The translations under genes and the position numbers were made by a program. Source: Serratia symbiotica (GTDB lineage: Bacteria > Pseudomonadota > Gammaproteobacteria > Enterobacterales > Enterobacteriaceae). From it: a stretch of 64,000 bases of DNA. The first letter of the stretch is position 1. Each line of letters starts with the position of its first letter. Positions 25,318-38,291 of this stretch are shown here, piece by piece. The notes beneath the pieces are model-generated. The model saw nothing but the letters and a program-made list of their open reading frames with translations, did not search any database and was not told the origin of the DNA. The stretch spans positions 1 to 64,000 of the forward strand of contig JAAKDF010000006.1 in NCBI GenBank assembly GCA_011754105.1, written 5' to 3'.

Positions 25318-26937
25318 ATGCGACTGTTTATTGCAGAGAAACCAAGTTTTTCGCGCGCCATTGCCGATGTGCTTCCTCATCCGCATCGCCGTGGTGATGG
25401 CTTTATCGCATGTGGCAACAATGATGTGGTGACTTGGTGCATCAGTTACTTGCTGGAGCCAGGCACAGCCCGATGCCTATGATAGCCGCTTTGCGCGCTG
25501 ATCGCTTTCAGATTTGCCCATTTCTCCAGAAAAGTGGCGGTTGCAGCTACGCCTTTTGGTCAGCGAACAACTCAATATCATCAAAAAACTGCTTCTTGAG
25601 GCCAATAAAGTAGTGCACTTGGGCGATAAAGATCGAGAGTGGCAACTGCTGGTGGATAAAGTATTTGATTATCTGGACTTAATGACGGAAAAACGCCAGA
25701 ACGTCCGCCGTTGCCTGATTAATGACCTTAACCCGCAGGCGGTAGAACGCGCGGTTAACCTTCTGAGTGACAACCGTAATTTTATCCCACTGTGTGTATC
25801 AGTGCTTGCGCGTGCACGCGCCGATTAGCTATAAGGGATCAATATGACCAGCGCCTATACCTTGCTATGTCGCGATGCTGGCTACGATGGCATGCTATCG
25901 GTCGTGAGAGTGCAGACACCGGTATTAGGGATGGTGGTGCAGTGTAATGAAGAGATAGAAAACTTTGTGCCGAAAGACTTTTTTGAAGTCAAAGCGCATA
26001 TTATGATCCCTAAGGAAAAACGCTTTGTGGCACTGGGGCAGCCCAGTGATTCTTGTAAAGAGCCTAGCAAGACGAAGAGAGGCGCTTACTGCATATGGCC
26101 GTTAGCGGAGCATGTAGTCAATTGTATTGCTGGACAGCCAGCGCGAGTGATTTCCTATAATGATAAACGGGAATCAGAAACTTCCCCGCTACCATTTTCG
26201 CTTTCGGCACTGCAAATTGAAGTTAACGCTGAAATCAGTGTTGGAACGATTAAAAAGTGGAGGCTCACCATGATATTATTCCCACTATCCACGCAAGCAA
26301 AGTTAACCTCACATAGGATTAGTTGAATGTTTACGGGTTGGTGGTGCAGCAGTAGATGATGCAGTTTTATACGGATGCGATATTCCGTAAATGCCTGATA
26401 GAACTGGATATTGCTGGTGTTAAATTTGTCGCCAAAGGGCGAAGAATGATGCGCTGTTATGTGAACGCGGTGAAGTGGTAGACCGGCAGACGCAACCGCC
26501 ACGGTCGTTCACCGATGCCAGCTTATTGTCGGCGATGACTGGGATTTCGCGCTTAGTGCAGGATAAAGTGATAAAAACCCTACGAGCGACCGATGGTTTA
26601 GGAACCGAAGCTACGCGGGCAGGGATCATTGAATTGCTGTGCAAGGGAGCGTTCTTGTACAAGAATGGGCTTTATATTTATGCTAGCTAGGCGAGTTGAT
26701 CTTTGATCAACTCATTGCTGGAGATCGCTTCACGCCCTGATATGACAGCCAACTGGGAAGCCCTACTGACGCAAATCAGTAAGATGTCTTGCCGCTATGA
26801 TGAATTTATTCAACCGTTATTTAGCACGTTGCAAACGTTGATTTATCAGACCCAGTAGAGCTGAGCAAGTATGGTATTTCGTGGGTTGCCGCCGCCTATA
26901 ATGGGCAGCAAAAAACGCAGGGAAAGCGCTGGTAAGT
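25318..26937 (+). pseudogene. topB: DNA topoisomerase III, frameshifted and internally deleted
   Basis: [42 protein letters not shown]..., [54 protein letters not shown]. Confidence 0.9.
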
Positions 26938-26953
26938 CACAGGTGAAGAATAA

Positions 26954-27270
26954 ATGAAACGTGGATTATTGATGCTGGTGGTAGGCACCAAGTTGTTATC
27001 CGGTTTAGCCGTAGCCAATCGGCAGGATGTGGATATGGTATTACCGATTTCTCCAGATATCTGTGGCAAAAACGCGCATACCCAAACCGCCGTTTAATCT
27101 TACAACCGCTGTTGTATTTATCAGGATTAGAATTACCCCGAAGGGGCGATGCTTAAAATTGACCGAGAGATGTTGCAATGCAAGTGGCGTTAGATCACAA
27201 CGTGGTGAGCACTCATCGTCGGCCAAAAGCGAAACAGGCAGAGCCTAATAACCAGGCGGTTGCTGGGTCT
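26954..27270 (+). pseudogene. ynjH: YnjH (DUF1496)-like remnant
   Basis: MKRGLLMLVVGTKLLSGLAVANRQDVDMVLPISPDICGKNA...RCCIYQD*NYPEGAMLKIDREMLQC. Confidence 0.6.
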
Positions 27271-27275
27271 GAATA

Positions 27276-28082
27276 TTAAAGCGCAAATTCCGCCCAGACT
27301 GGCGCATGGTCGGAAGGTTTCTCCATATTGCGAATTTGGTAGTCAATGCCACTGGAGGTGCAGCGCTCCGCCAGTGGGGGGCTGGCCAGCAGCAGGTCTA
27401 TGCGTAAGCCACGGTTATCCTCGAACCCTTTAGAACGGTAATCGAACCACGAGAACTCGTCGTTGCGTGTCGGGTTAGCATGGCGATAGGTATCCACCAG
27501 CCCCCAATTCAGCAGACGATCCATCCATTCGCGTTCTTCCGGTAGGAATGAGCACTTGCCGGTGCCAAGCCAACGTTTGCGGTTTTCTTCGCCGATACCA
27601 ATATCAAAATCACTGTGGCTGATATTCATATCACCCGTTATCAACACCGGCGAATCTACCGATAGATGCTGCTCAAGGTAAGTCTGTAAATCCTGATAGA
27701 AGCGCGCTTTGGCCGGGAATTTGATCGGATGGTTGCGGATTTCTCCCTGCGGAAAATAGCCGTTGATCACCGTCAGCGTACCCTGCGTAGTAGCCAGATC
27801 GGCCATGATGATGCGGCGCTGTGCGTCTTGGTGATCTTTCGGGAAGCCGCGACGTACCGCCAAAGGTGGTTCTTTAATCAGCAGTGCAACGCCGTAGTGG
27901 CATTTTTGCCCGTGATAGTACACGTGATACCCATACTGGCTGACTTTTTTCAATGGGAACATGTCATTGTGGACTTTAGTTTCCTGTAAGCTGATAACAT
28001 CAGGCCGGTGTTTTTCAATAATTGCTGCTAACTGATGTAGGCGTGCACGCAATCCATTGATATTAAAAGATAAAAACTTCAT
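27276..28082 (-). CDS. xthA: Exodeoxyribonuclease III
   Basis: [53 protein letters not shown]. Confidence 0.96.
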   Translation of the reverse strand: MKFLSFNINGLRARLHQLAAIIEKHRPDVISLQETKVHNDMFPLKKVSQYGYHVYYHGQKCHYGVALLIKEPPLAVRRGFPKDHQDAQRRIIMADLATTQGTLTVINGYFPQGEIRNHPIKFPAKARFYQDLQTYLEQHLSVDSPVLITGDMNISHSDFDIGIGEENRKRWLGTGKCSFLPEEREWMDRLLNWGLVDTYRHANPTRNDEFSWFDYRSKGFEDNRGLRIDLLLASPPLAERCTSSGIDYQIRNMEKPSDHAPVWAEFAL

Positions 28083-28214
28083 GAGTGGTGGTTTTTTTCA
28101 CGAAAAAAGTGTTGCGATAGTAGCAGATTTTTTTGGGAAATGTAAAGCAGCCAGATGCAGAGCCGAGAGCCGCTGGCTGGCGATAGAGTTATTTTGCCCA
28201 GCGCTCGTATTTCT

Positions 28215-28560
28215 TTGGCTAATAATCGTCAAACTGACATAGCAAGTTTTGCGGTGCTTAGCTAATATACAAAGTATCGAGATAATTGTGGTGCATAAAT
28301 CCCTGATCGGCGACATATCGCCGGAAGTCATTCAGCGTAAGATAGAAGCACTCTATATCTAGTAACCCTACCGGTTTGCTGTAATAGCAGCCTATCTGCC
28401 CCCAAGTCTAAATTTTAAACAGATCTTCCAACGTGCCGATTCTACCAGGTAGGGCGATAAAACCATCCTACAGCGCTGCCATTCGGGCTTTACGGGGGTA
28501 TGCATATCGGGCACAACTTCCAGCGTTGTTATACCTCGGTGCGCAGTTTCTGCCTCAACA
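28215..28560 (-). pseudogene. LOG-family (lysine decarboxylase-like/phosphoribohydrolase) remnant
   Basis: Reverse strand: [57 protein letters not shown], with frameshift/stop. Confidence 0.7.
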
Positions 28561-28575
28561 TTTTTGTTGAATAAA

Positions 28576-29160
28576 TCAGATTTTTAGGTCAATAGACTCT
28601 TTATAATGCTTGCGGCATACAGAAACATAGCTCTCATTACCCCCTGTTACCACTTGCTCGCCAGCTTGCGTTGCCTGACCATTTTCATCCAGCCGCAGCA
28701 CCCGGTTCGCTTTTTTTCCGCAGTGACAGATGGTTTTCAATTCCACCAACTTATCAGCCCAGGCTAGCAAGTATTGGCTACCGATAAACAACTCCCCCAG
28801 AAAATCGGTACGCAGGCCGTAACACAACACCGGAATATCCAATTGGTCTACGACATCGCATAGTTGCTCTACCTGCGCTTTGGTCAGAAATTGGCTTTCA
28901 TCCAGCAAAATGCAATTAATTGGCTGCTGTTGATGCTGCTGACTAATCATGGTGTACAGTATTGAGTTGTTATTATAGAGCTGAGCCAGAGAAGATAAGC
29001 CGATGCGCGAACTCACCTTACCCATACCAAAACGATGATCAATTTCAGCGGTAAACACCAGCGTGCGCATACCGCGTTCTTGATAATTATATGAAGATTG
29101 CAATAATGCGGTAGATTTCCCGGCATTCATAGCAGAGTAATAAAAATAAAGTTGAGCCAT
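28576..29160 (-). CDS. tdk: Thymidine kinase
   Basis: [39 protein letters not shown]. Confidence 0.96.
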   Translation of the reverse strand: MAQLYFYYSAMNAGKSTALLQSSYNYQERGMRTLVFTAEIDHRFGMGKVSSRIGLSSLAQLYNNNSILYTMISQQHQQQPINCILLDESQFLTKAQVEQLCDVVDQLDIPVLCYGLRTDFLGELFIGSQYLLAWADKLVELKTICHCGKKANRVLRLDENGQATQAGEQVVTGGNESYVSVCRKHYKESIDLKI

Positions 29161-29249
29161 GAGCCAGCAACTCCGATAATATAAGAAATATTTAGACCTA
29201 ACTCTTCGCAGTTAGTGTACCACAGCAAGTCCGCATGCTCAGCCTTCAC

Positions 29250-30112
29250 TAGGAGTTGTTGAATAAATCGAACTTTGGCCGGCACGAGGGTCAGATCACT
29301 CTCCTTCTGTCAAAATAGCGACATAGCGTGGCCAAATAAAAGTTCAAGATTAACAACTGGAAGGCTTAAAAAAACTCCCTTATCACTCGGGTTCAATCAC
29401 TTTCTAGGTGAATGAAACAGCACTTTACGCCTGTTACTGAGAGGCAAAACCTTCTCTGTGTGGTCACCAACAACATTATTCTAATATGGCATAGTAATGA
29501 CCAGTGTATTGATGCTGAAACGGATTTTCAACATGATACTTCGTGCCCTCCAGGGCTTCGTCGACTCCATTTTTACACTGATAAAAGTGCCGTTGAATTG
29601 CCCGGAATACACCTGCATCAGTAAGCGGGCGCAGTCCGTCAATGTCCCGTTTAAAACTCAACGCCGGGTGAAATTGCGCACCTCGTTATAAAACACGGTC
29701 AGGAAAAATGTCGGCTCTGGCGAAAACTGTATTTAGCTGTAGATACAGAAAGACATGAGGTCATCTGTGCTGACCTTTCCTTGAGCAATATCGCCGACAC
29801 GGAAGCCTTCAAAGGTCTCATCCGCCATTCGTACCGTAAAATCTTAAGTCGCCTTGGCAGATGGATCTTACGATAGGCTAGTGAGTCATGATGCGTTAAG
29901 GCGCAAGAAGATAAGGGCGTTAATGCCGCCCAGAAGCGAAGCCTGTTATTGGTCGGCAGACTATGCAGACCAAAATCAAGCGGTGGCGAACTAGCTCCTT
30001 ACCGGAGACAACATACGTAGAGAAAGCATGACAGGCTACCACACCGACGTTTGATAGCCGAAAGAGCGATGTACAGAGTACAACAGCTATTTGGTGGTCA
30101 CCTTATCGCTAC
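29250..30112 (+). mobile_element. IS5/IS903-like element, 3' truncated against anmK remnant
   Basis: Starts gttgttgaataaatcgaact; transposase fragments VLMLKRIFNMILRALQGFVDSIFTLIKVPLNCPEYTCISKRAQSVNVPFKT; loses identity after ttggtggtcacctt. Confidence 0.85.
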
Positions 30113-30785
30113 GGTGGCCAATATTACTACCGTTGGCGATTTCTGCCGGCGCGACATGGCTTAATATGGCTTACGGTGGCTAGGATGCACCGCTGGTGCA
30201 AACATGTTATCAGGCGATGTTGGCGCATCCGAAAGAGCGCGTCGTAGTGTTGAAAATCGGGGATGTTGCCAATCTCTCATTACTGTTGCACGGCACACCA
30301 GTGCATGGTTTCGGTACCGGTACGGGTAATATGCTGATGGATGGCTGGGTTTGGCGAAACTTTTCATAACTTTATAACAAGGACGCGGTGTGGGCGATGC
30401 AGTGGCGCGTTTATTTGCCGTTGCTACATCAGATGCTAGCTGCCCCTATTTTGCGCGGCCTGCGCCAAAAAGCACGGGTCGCGAATATTTCAATATCGCA
30501 TGGTTGGAACAATAAATGGCGAGATCATCGGCGATTAGCACGCTTGACGTACTGGCTACACTGGTGGAGTTGACGGCTAATACCCTCTGCGAGCAAGTGC
30601 AATTGGCCGGGGGTGTGAGCGTCTGCTAGTATGAGGTGGCGGGGTGCGCAATCCATTGCTAATGGCCTGGCTGTCGGTGATGCTGCAGGGTACCGATGTT
30701 AGTTTGACCGACAATTTTGGCATCAGCGGTTATGAGTAGCGTTCCGCATGCTATCCGTCCTATCCGGTAACCTACCGTCGATAAC
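30113..30785 (+). pseudogene. anmK: Anhydro-N-acetylmuramic acid kinase remnant
   Basis: [68 protein letters not shown]; anmK-mliC-pdxH-tyrS-pdxY-gstA order. Confidence 0.8.
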
Positions 30786-30898
30786 GGGTGTCAGCCGTTA
30801 TACGCTACTATGTGAAATTTATTCAGTTTTGCCTTTAACTGACTGTTAGCTCCGTTAGGATAGACATGCCTAGATTGATTTTTCTAAGAAGCAATAAC

Positions 30899-31165
30899 AT
30901 GCTAAAGATCATATTAGTCACCGGCACTTTAATGCTATTAGCTTGCCGTTTTTTCTGCCATAAAACAATTAAACGTTATATTATCAGTGCGGTACCACGC
31001 CGCTAACAGCATCATTAAAGGCTAAAGCGAGCAAGGTCAGCGTGTTACTGGGTAGTGAATTATTGCACCTGAAAGATGGGCTGGCGTTAAGTATAACGAT
31101 AGCAAGTACACTTTCTAATCGTAAGGGGAAACGCCCATGTCGAGCGTAATGGCAGGGTAATAATA
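30899..31165 (+). pseudogene. mliC: MliC-like lipoprotein remnant
   Basis: MLKIILVTGTLMLLACRFF..., multiple frameshifts; position between anmK and pdxH. Confidence 0.55.
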
Positions 31166-31261
31166 AGCGACTGTGTACAGGCTTAGAATAGCTGAGTGGC
31201 TTATGGTGGTGTTAGAGCGCTTAAACATGTAACCACATTTTTCTACTGGTTAGTAAAGCTT

Positions 31262-31915
31262 ATGAATGGAAACAATGGATTTGATATTGCGAACCTGCGT
31301 TGTGAATACACTAAGGGAGGCCTGAGTAGCAACGATCTAAGTGTCAATCCTCTTGACCTATTTGAACGCTGGTTGAAGCAAGCCTGCTATGCACGTCTGG
31401 CCGATCCTACCGCCATGTGCGTTGCTACTGTAGACAAAAATGGACAACCTTATCAGCGTATCGTGTTGTTGAAACATTTTGATGATAAAGGTTTAATTTT
31501 TTATACCAACCTGGGTAGCCGAAAAGCGCAGCAACTGGCGAAAAATCCGAATATCAGCCTGCTGTTCCCGTGGCACATGCTTGAACGCCAGGTGATCTTT
31601 CTTGGCAAAGTGGAACGCCTGACAACGCTGGAGGTGCTGAAGTACTTTCACAGCCGACCAAAAAACAGCCAGATTGGTGCTTGGGTTTCCCAACAGTCAT
31701 CGCGCATCACCACGCGCGGCGTGCTAGAAAGCAAATTCCTCGAACTAAAGCATAAATTCCAAAAAGGTGAGGTACCATTGCCGAGTTTTTGGGGAGGATT
31801 TCGTGTAAAAGTGGATTCAGTCGAATTCTGGCAGGGCGGTGCCCACCGGCTGCATGACCGTTTCCTGTATCAGTGGAGCGGAAAAGACTGGAAAATTGAT
31901 CGCCTAGCGCCCTAA
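31262..31915 (+). CDS. pdxH: Pyridoxamine 5'-phosphate oxidase
   Basis: [31 protein letters not shown]...[23 protein letters not shown]. Confidence 0.95.
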   Translation: MNGNNGFDIANLRCEYTKGGLSSNDLSVNPLDLFERWLKQACYARLADPTAMCVATVDKNGQPYQRIVLLKHFDDKGLIFYTNLGSRKAQQLAKNPNISLLFPWHMLERQVIFLGKVERLTTLEVLKYFHSRPKNSQIGAWVSQQSSRITTRGVLESKFLELKHKFQKGEVPLPSFWGGFRVKVDSVEFWQGGAHRLHDRFLYQWSGKDWKIDRLAP

Positions 31916-32056
31916 AGAAAGAAAATCCCTGTTGTGAGCTGGCACTGGCATCGGCAGAGCTTTAGCATACTATGCGCTAGCCTAATTTTTGTTTTCGCCA
32001 TAGGGCGAAGGAGCTTGTACCGGTACAGGTGCATTCGTTTATACATGGAGTATTTG

Positions 32057-33331
32057 ATGGCAAATAGCAACTTGATTAAACAACTGCAAGAGCGGGGCCT
32101 CGTTGCCCAGGTAACTGATGAGGATGCATTAATAGAGCGACTAGCGCAAGGGCCAATTGCTCTATATTGCGGTTTCGATCCGACTGCGGATAGCTTGCAT
32201 TTGGGCCATCTAGTTCCCCTTCTGTGCCTGAAACGTTTCCAATTGGCTGGTCATAAGCCGGTCGCATTGGTGGGTGGGGCCACCGGCCTGATCGGTGATC
32301 CCAGCTTTAAGGCAACTGAACGCAAACTAAATACCAGCGAGACGGTGAACCAGTGGGGGGAGAAAATCCGCCAGCAGGTTTCTCCGTTCCTTGATTTTAA
32401 CTGCGGCAGCAACAGCGCCATCGCCGCCAACAATTATGATTGGTTCGGCGGAATGAACGTGCTGACTTTCCTGCGCAAAATAGGCAAACATTTCTCTGTG
32501 AACCAGATGATCAACAAGGAAGCTGTCAAGCAGCGTCTGGATCGTAATGACTCTGGTATCTCCTTCACTGAATTCTCATACAACCTGATGCAGGGTTTTG
32601 ATTTCAGCGAGTTGTATCACCGCCATCAAGTAGAGTTACAGATCGGCGGTTCTGATCAATGGGGCAACATCACCTCTGGAATCGATCTGACCCGACGGAT
32701 GCATCAGAAACCCGTGTTCGGCCTGACTGTGCCGCTGATCACCAAAGCGGACGGCACCAAGTTTGGCAAAACCGAAGGTGGCGCAGTCTGGCTATCAGCG
32801 GAGAAAACCAGCCCCTACAAATTTTACCAATTTTGGATCAACACGGCAGATGCCGATGTTTACCGTTTCCTGAAGTTTTTAACCTTCCTGAATCTCGCAG
32901 ACATCAATGCGTTAGAAGAAGAAGATAAGAACAGCGACCAGGCACCGCGCGCCCAGTACGTGCTAGCTGAGGAAGCGACTGGCACGGTGCATGGTGCCGA
33001 AGGTTTAGCTGCTGCTAAGCGTATCACTCAAAGCCTATTTTCCGGTGCGTTACACGACATGACTGAGGAGGACTTTGCACAGTTAGCGCAGGACGGTATG
33101 CCAACTATCAAGCTTTCATGGGATGCTGATCTGCAACAGGCGCTGGTGAATGCTGAATTGGTGCCGTCGCGCGGCCAGGCGCGCACCATGATCGTTTCTA
33201 ATGCGGTGAGCATCAACGGCGATAAGCAATCCAGTGCTGAATACACCTTCCGCGATGCAGACCGCCTGTTTGGCCGTTACACGTTGCTGCGTCGCGGTAA
33301 AAAGAATTATTGCTTGGTGGACTGGAAATAA
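32057..33331 (+). CDS. tyrS: Tyrosyl-tRNA synthetase
   Basis: [57 protein letters not shown]. Confidence 0.96.
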   Translation: MANSNLIKQLQERGLVAQVTDEDALIERLAQGPIALYCGFDPTADSLHLGHLVPLLCLKRFQLAGHKPVALVGGATGLIGDPSFKATERKLNTSETVNQWGEKIRQQVSPFLDFNCGSNSAIAANNYDWFGGMNVLTFLRKIGKHFSVNQMINKEAVKQRLDRNDSGISFTEFSYNLMQGFDFSELYHRHQVELQIGGSDQWGNITSGIDLTRRMHQKPVFGLTVPLITKADGTKFGKTEGGAVWLSAEKTSPYKFYQFWINTADADVYRFLKFLTFLNLADINALEEEDKNSDQAPRAQYVLAEEATGTVHGAEGLAAAKRITQSLFSGALHDMTEEDFAQLAQDGMPTIKLSWDADLQQALVNAELVPSRGQARTMIVSNAVSINGDKQSSAEYTFRDADRLFGRYTLLRRGKKNYCLVDWK

Positions 33332-33399
33332 TTAGAACATGAGTGTTGGCGGCCCCTTAATTTTAAGCAAGGCATGGTGAGATAAAAAATATTCTTTCT

Positions 33400-33945
33400 A
33401 TCCAGTTACATGTAGTGTTTGGTCATGCCGGTAATAGCGCGCTGGTTTTCCCATGAGTCGCATGGGTGTTAACGTCTGGCCGCTAAACACCCTGTAATTT
33501 TCCAAATCGTTCAAGGGATCGCTGATATTGTTCAACTAAAGCACTGTAATGAGGTACTGAGTGGCTGTATGGGTTCGGAGGAACAAGTTAGCCATATTTT
33601 AGCGATTGTGCGTCAGGTCAAGCTAGTTAATCCGAACGCCTGGTATTTCTGCGAGTCTGTTCATGGGCCACCCTGAAAAGGGCTGTATCGTAGCACCGGG
33701 TGTGGCTAAGTTACACTGTGAGCAGTTGCTGCTGTGCAGCGACATTATTGCGCCAAATCTACTGTAGATGGAACTGTTGAGCCAGAAGAAGATCTGCAAT
33801 GTGAGCTAGGCGGTAAGCGCTGCTCATGCTTTGATCACCCAGAAGTGATACTGACAACTCAGCAAATGGGGGAATATGAACTGCAGGTTGTTGCCGCACA
33901 GGATATGATCGTACAACCGCGCTGTGAACTTAAAGCGATGTAATT
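33400..33945 (+). pseudogene. pdxY: Pyridoxal kinase PdxY remnant
   Basis: [34 protein letters not shown]..., [27 protein letters not shown]-like fragments; downstream of tyrS. Confidence 0.75.
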
Positions 33946-33990
33946 GTAAACAGCCCCTGAACCGGGGCCATGATGTTTACTGAACACAGC

Positions 33991-34596
33991 CTACTTCAGC
34001 CCTTCGGCGTTTAATGCCGCAATGACTGCTGGCCGTGCGGCGATGCGATCAAACCAAGCAATCAGATGGGGATATTGCATGGTATTAAACTGCAAGTTCA
34101 TCGCCCAGCGCAGCACGGTAAAAAGATAGGTATCTGCCACGCTAAAATAGCTTCCTAGCAGATGGTTTTGTTTAGCCAGCACCGAGTCTAAATAGCTGAA
34201 CTGTTGCTCAAGCTTGGCTTTTGCAATGGCCTTGTAATCATATGGCGTTTTAGGATTGAACAGTGGACTGAATCCCTTGTGCAGCTCGGTAGCAATGTAA
34301 TTCAGCCATTCAATCGCATGGTAGCGCGACAGGGTGCCTACTGCTGGCATCAGATCGCGATCCGGCACGCGGTCAGCCAAATATTGTACGATAGCCACGC
34401 CCTCGGTCAGCAGGCTGCCGTCATCAAGCAGCAATGCTGGCACCTGTCCCTTAGGGTTGATGCTCAGATAATCTGCGCTGCTTTCGGTTTTCTTCTGCAC
34501 CAAATCAACTTTTTCCGCCGTAAAATCCAGGCATGCCTCACGCAATACGATATGCGCAGACAGAGAACAGGCACCCGCTTTATAGAACAGTTTCAT
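33991..34596 (-). CDS. gstA: Glutathione S-transferase GstA
   Basis: MKLFYKAGACSLSAHIVLREACLDFTAEKVDLVQKKTESSADYLSINPKGQVPALLLDDG. Confidence 0.93.
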   Translation of the reverse strand: MKLFYKAGACSLSAHIVLREACLDFTAEKVDLVQKKTESSADYLSINPKGQVPALLLDDGSLLTEGVAIVQYLADRVPDRDLMPAVGTLSRYHAIEWLNYIATELHKGFSPLFNPKTPYDYKAIAKAKLEQQFSYLDSVLAKQNHLLGSYFSVADTYLFTVLRWAMNLQFNTMQYPHLIAWFDRIAARPAVIAALNAEGLK

Positions 34597-35043
34597 CGCT
34601 AGCTCCTCGGTAGTGATCGGTGACAGATAGGGTAAACCTTTTAATGAGTCCAAGAAATCGTTTGGTGTTCCCGGTGGCTACTTTGACGGTTACTTCTTTG
34701 TAGGTTGGTTGCAAATAGCTTAGTACATTCACGGTTTTGTTCATGATTTATCCTTATCTTCGTCTTCAAAATTTTAGCCGCTACAATCCTTTACATCGCC
34801 GCGAAGCGGTTCGGGGTGTCTTTGACACCTGAACTTTAGTATGGATTCCCATACTACCAATGATGCATTGTCATGATTTACCGCTAGACTCGTGCTCTCT
34901 AGGTAAGCTCTTTTTCAGCTGCTTTTGCATAATCATCAATCAGATGGTTAACGATGTCTATCCATTAGATCTGTGATCCTGCTTTTCTAGCTTCCTCTTC
35001 AGCTTAGCATTAATGGCCATTTTTGTTCTTTTAGTTTTTTACG

Positions 35044-35824
35044 GGGCGTTGTTGAATCAATCTAATTTGGAATAAAGAGTTCCCTGAATGGGTATATTTC
35101 AGGCAACGCGTACACTTTCTGGCATACCGACTAGCGTCATCTTGTTTAATGCACAGATCATAGCCGTAGCCTCTGCTACTTGCTCATCATAATCTTGTAG
35201 CGACAGGTAATCACCAAATAGCTGTTTTACTCTGTACATCGCTGTTTCGGCTATCGAACGTCGGTGGTAGTATGTCATGCTTTTCCAGTGTATGTTATTT
35301 TCGGTAACGCGTTGGTTTGCCGCCGCTTGATTTCGGACTGTATAGTCTGCCGACGAATAACGGGCTCCGCTTCAGGGCAGTAATTCGATAACGAGGTGCG
35401 CAATTTTACCCCGAGTTGGGGGTTTAAACGGGACACTGACGAACTTTAACCGCTTACTGATGCAGGTGTGTTCCGGGCAGTTCAGAGGCATTTTCATCAG
35501 TGTGAAAATGTAGTTGACAAATACCTGGAGCGCGAGAAGTGTCAGGCGGAAAATCCGTTTTAGCACCAATACGCTGGTCATTGTCATATCGTAATAATGT
35601 TGTGGGCGACTAAGCAGAGAAGGTTTTGCCTCTCACTACCAGGCGTGAAGTGCCGTTTTATCCACCCAGAAAGTGAGTGAACCCCGAGTGGTAAGGGCCT
35701 TGTTATAAGCCTTTCAGTTGATGATCTTGAACTTTTGCTTGCCTACGCAATGTCGCTATTTTGACAGAAGGAGAATGATCTGATCCTCGTGCCGGCTAAA
35801 TGTTCGATTTATTCAACAACGCCA
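35044..35824 (-). mobile_element. IS5/IS903-like element, internally deleted (~780 bp between ends)
   Basis: ggcgttgttgaatcaatct ... gatttattcaacaacgcc; transposase fragment 35587..35372. Confidence 0.88.
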
Positions 35825-36270
35825 CAGTACATATAAATTGGTTCTTTTTCAATTCTCGCTGAACTTATCGGGCATAAATAGGGCATAGAAATAGATATAT
35901 TGGGTACTTTTGAGTAGAGGTAACATTTTTAAGAAGATAAAAACTTCATAAAAACATAGGATAAACAGTCTTGTTCAAGGTTGGTGAGTTGATGAAAAGA
36001 GGCGCACTACGGAGTATAAACGTAGTGCGCACGATTACTAGTTTTGTCGGTAGTTTTACTATGGTAAAATTGCAGTCATAAAAAAACCGAAAAGTGTTAG
36101 TTTATCTAAGAATTTTTGTCGGCATAAGAGGATTCATACTTCTGACCCCCATCACCTCATGATGATGCGCTAACAGGCGGCGCTATCTTCCGCCGCTGCG
36201 GAAGATAATACTACCTATTCTTGATGCTAATGCAAATACTTAGTTGTCCGATTGCTTATGTTCTAAGCAG

Positions 36271-38049
36271 TTAGTTGGCAATAAAGCGTTTTATATCGGT
36301 TAGCACCTGAAATATCAGGGTAGGCTGCAGTTTCTCGTCTTTTATCTCTTTTTCGTCTTTATCATAGGCACAGTAAATTCCATTGTTGTCAAGCGTCAAC
36401 GTTTGCGTTGGCGTGGTGATCACCAGTCGGTTGCTATCGCCGGTGGCGATCCAGTTGTTCTTGCGCTGGGCAGTAAACAGGTCTTCACCCTGCGAGTAAT
36501 CCTTTGGCGTAGTTTTCACATGCAGCAGACGTTGCATCAGCGTGCGCATCACATCGTTATGTCCGGTCAACTTACTGATGGTTTGCGCTGGAGTTCCCGG
36601 CCAATGTACCACCAGTGGTACATGCAACTGAGGTTTACTAAAGCCGCTACCCCATGGCTCTTTGCCAGTATTGTTGAATTCAATGCCGTGCTCAGCTGTG
36701 ATCACCACCACGGTTTTATTTAGCAGGCCACGTTGCTTTAATATACCCAGCACCTGAGCGATCTGTTTATCCACGTCCTGTACTCCGTTACGGTAACACT
36801 GAATAATATCGGTCGATGCTGGCGTTCTTCCCCTGGCTGCTAGCGCGGTACCGCTGAAATTGAGATAGGAGAACCACGGTTCTTCTTTATTTCCCTGATC
36901 CACTAACCAGCATTGCCATTGCTGCGTGGTGATTTCATCGCGTTGCTTGGTTGGCGCTGGCAGGGAGAAGTCTGTAAGCAGGGCCTGCCGATACAGGTGA
37001 GAAGTAAAGCCGTCGGAGGAGAACAAGCCGAATCTATACCCTTGTTCACTGAGCGCATTCACTAGCGCTGAGGGTTTGCAAGAGGCAAGAATGTTGTCTA
37101 AATAGGTTGAAGAAATACCGTAGAATAAGCCAAACAAACCAGTATTGGCATAATTGCCTGAACTGTAATGATTGCTGAAGCGGACATTTTCCTGCATAAA
37201 ATGAGCCAGAGAAGGCATATGCTGTACCATATCCTGAGGGCGCAGACTGTTTACCACAATCATCAGTAAGTTATAACCGCTGCCTTTATCGCTGTAGCTA
37301 AGATCGCTAAGCGGATATTCTACTGCTACGGCTTCAGGATTGCCTTGCTGCATCAGACGGCGATCATATTCTTGTTGATCAAGCAGGCCGTGCTTCTCAA
37401 GAAATTTACGCGCAGTCATCGGGTACGCCAGCGGCAGGTTGGCGCGTTGCATAGTGATCGGGCGATAGAAGTTAGCATCAGCCCAGATGTAAATTAAATG
37501 CGAAGTGAAAAAAGCGCAGATAAATAGCATCGCCAGCGGCTTGCCGAAATACTGGCGGTTCAGGTTGCGTAACTTCTGCCAACTCCAGATGACGAACAGC
37601 ATCTCCACCAGAAAGATGATTGGCACATAGATAAACATCAGTTGCCAGTCGCGATCCAGTTCGCTTTGGTCTGAGTTAACCACCAGTGCCCACACTACCG
37701 GGTTTAGGTGCAGGTGAAAATGGGAGAACAGTTCACTATCGACCAATAGCAGTGTCAGCCCTACAGTAGCAAGCACGGCGGAAATAAAGCGCAACAGCCG
37801 TTGCGACATCACCACGAAGGTGAGCGGGAAAATCACCAGCAGATAGCCAGTGAACACGACAAAGCTAAAGTGCCCCAATAGACTGATCAGAGCATATATC
37901 CGGCCTAGCAGCGAAGACGGCCAGTCAGTTAGAAACTGGTAACGGCTTCCCAACCCAAGGACCAGTAGGATATTAAATAAGGTGAACCAGTGCCCCCAGC
38001 TAATCATCTGGGAGACTTTTTCACTATAATGCTGGCGGTTTGTTACCAT
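36271..38049 (-). CDS. yejM: Inner-membrane sulfatase-like protein YejM/PbgA/LapC
   Basis: 592 aa, five N-terminal TM segments, [38 protein letters not shown]-terminal sulfatase-like domain; yejL upstream. Confidence 0.93.
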   Translation of the reverse strand: MVTNRQHYSEKVSQMISWGHWFTLFNILLVLGLGSRYQFLTDWPSSLLGRIYALISLLGHFSFVVFTGYLLVIFPLTFVVMSQRLLRFISAVLATVGLTLLLVDSELFSHFHLHLNPVVWALVVNSDQSELDRDWQLMFIYVPIIFLVEMLFVIWSWQKLRNLNRQYFGKPLAMLFICAFFTSHLIYIWADANFYRPITMQRANLPLAYPMTARKFLEKHGLLDQQEYDRRLMQQGNPEAVAVEYPLSDLSYSDKGSGYNLLMIVVNSLRPQDMVQHMPSLAHFMQENVRFSNHYSSGNYANTGLFGLFYGISSTYLDNILASCKPSALVNALSEQGYRFGLFSSDGFTSHLYRQALLTDFSLPAPTKQRDEITTQQWQCWLVDQGNKEEPWFSYLNFSGTALAARGRTPASTDIIQCYRNGVQDVDKQIAQVLGILKQRGLLNKTVVVITAEHGIEFNNTGKEPWGSGFSKPQLHVPLVVHWPGTPAQTISKLTGHNDVMRTLMQRLLHVKTTPKDYSQGEDLFTAQRKNNWIATGDSNRLVITTPTQTLTLDNNGIYCAYDKDEKEIKDEKLQPTLIFQVLTDIKRFIAN

Positions 38050-38291
38050 AAATAGGTCTTAATGCGTTTTATCTTCATCTTCACGAATAGAAGCTTGCAG
38101 GGCTTCAATAAATGATCTTGCCAGGGTTTCCGCTGTGCGGGTGCAACGCTGGTATTGATCAGATTAGTCACCATGTTGCCCAGTATAATCAGAGAAAAAT
38201 AGGTGGGTATACGGTGTTCTTCTAGAACATTAATCAACTTATAGAGCGGTTTTTCAACGCGTTCGTTACTGTAATAAGATGCTTGTGTCAT
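38043..38291 (-). pseudogene. yejL: YejL (DUF1414) with C-terminal frameshift
   Basis: [55 protein letters not shown] intact, then the expected [22 protein letters not shown] lies in another frame. Confidence 0.8.

Noticed and set aside
25844-26326. 160-aa ORF as an independent gene
   Set aside because: It is an in-frame segment of the topB pseudogene ([20 protein letters not shown])
31934-32056. N-terminal extension of TyrS in the ORF track
   Set aside because: Known TyrS start [14 protein letters not shown] at 32057; upstream is likely untranslated leader
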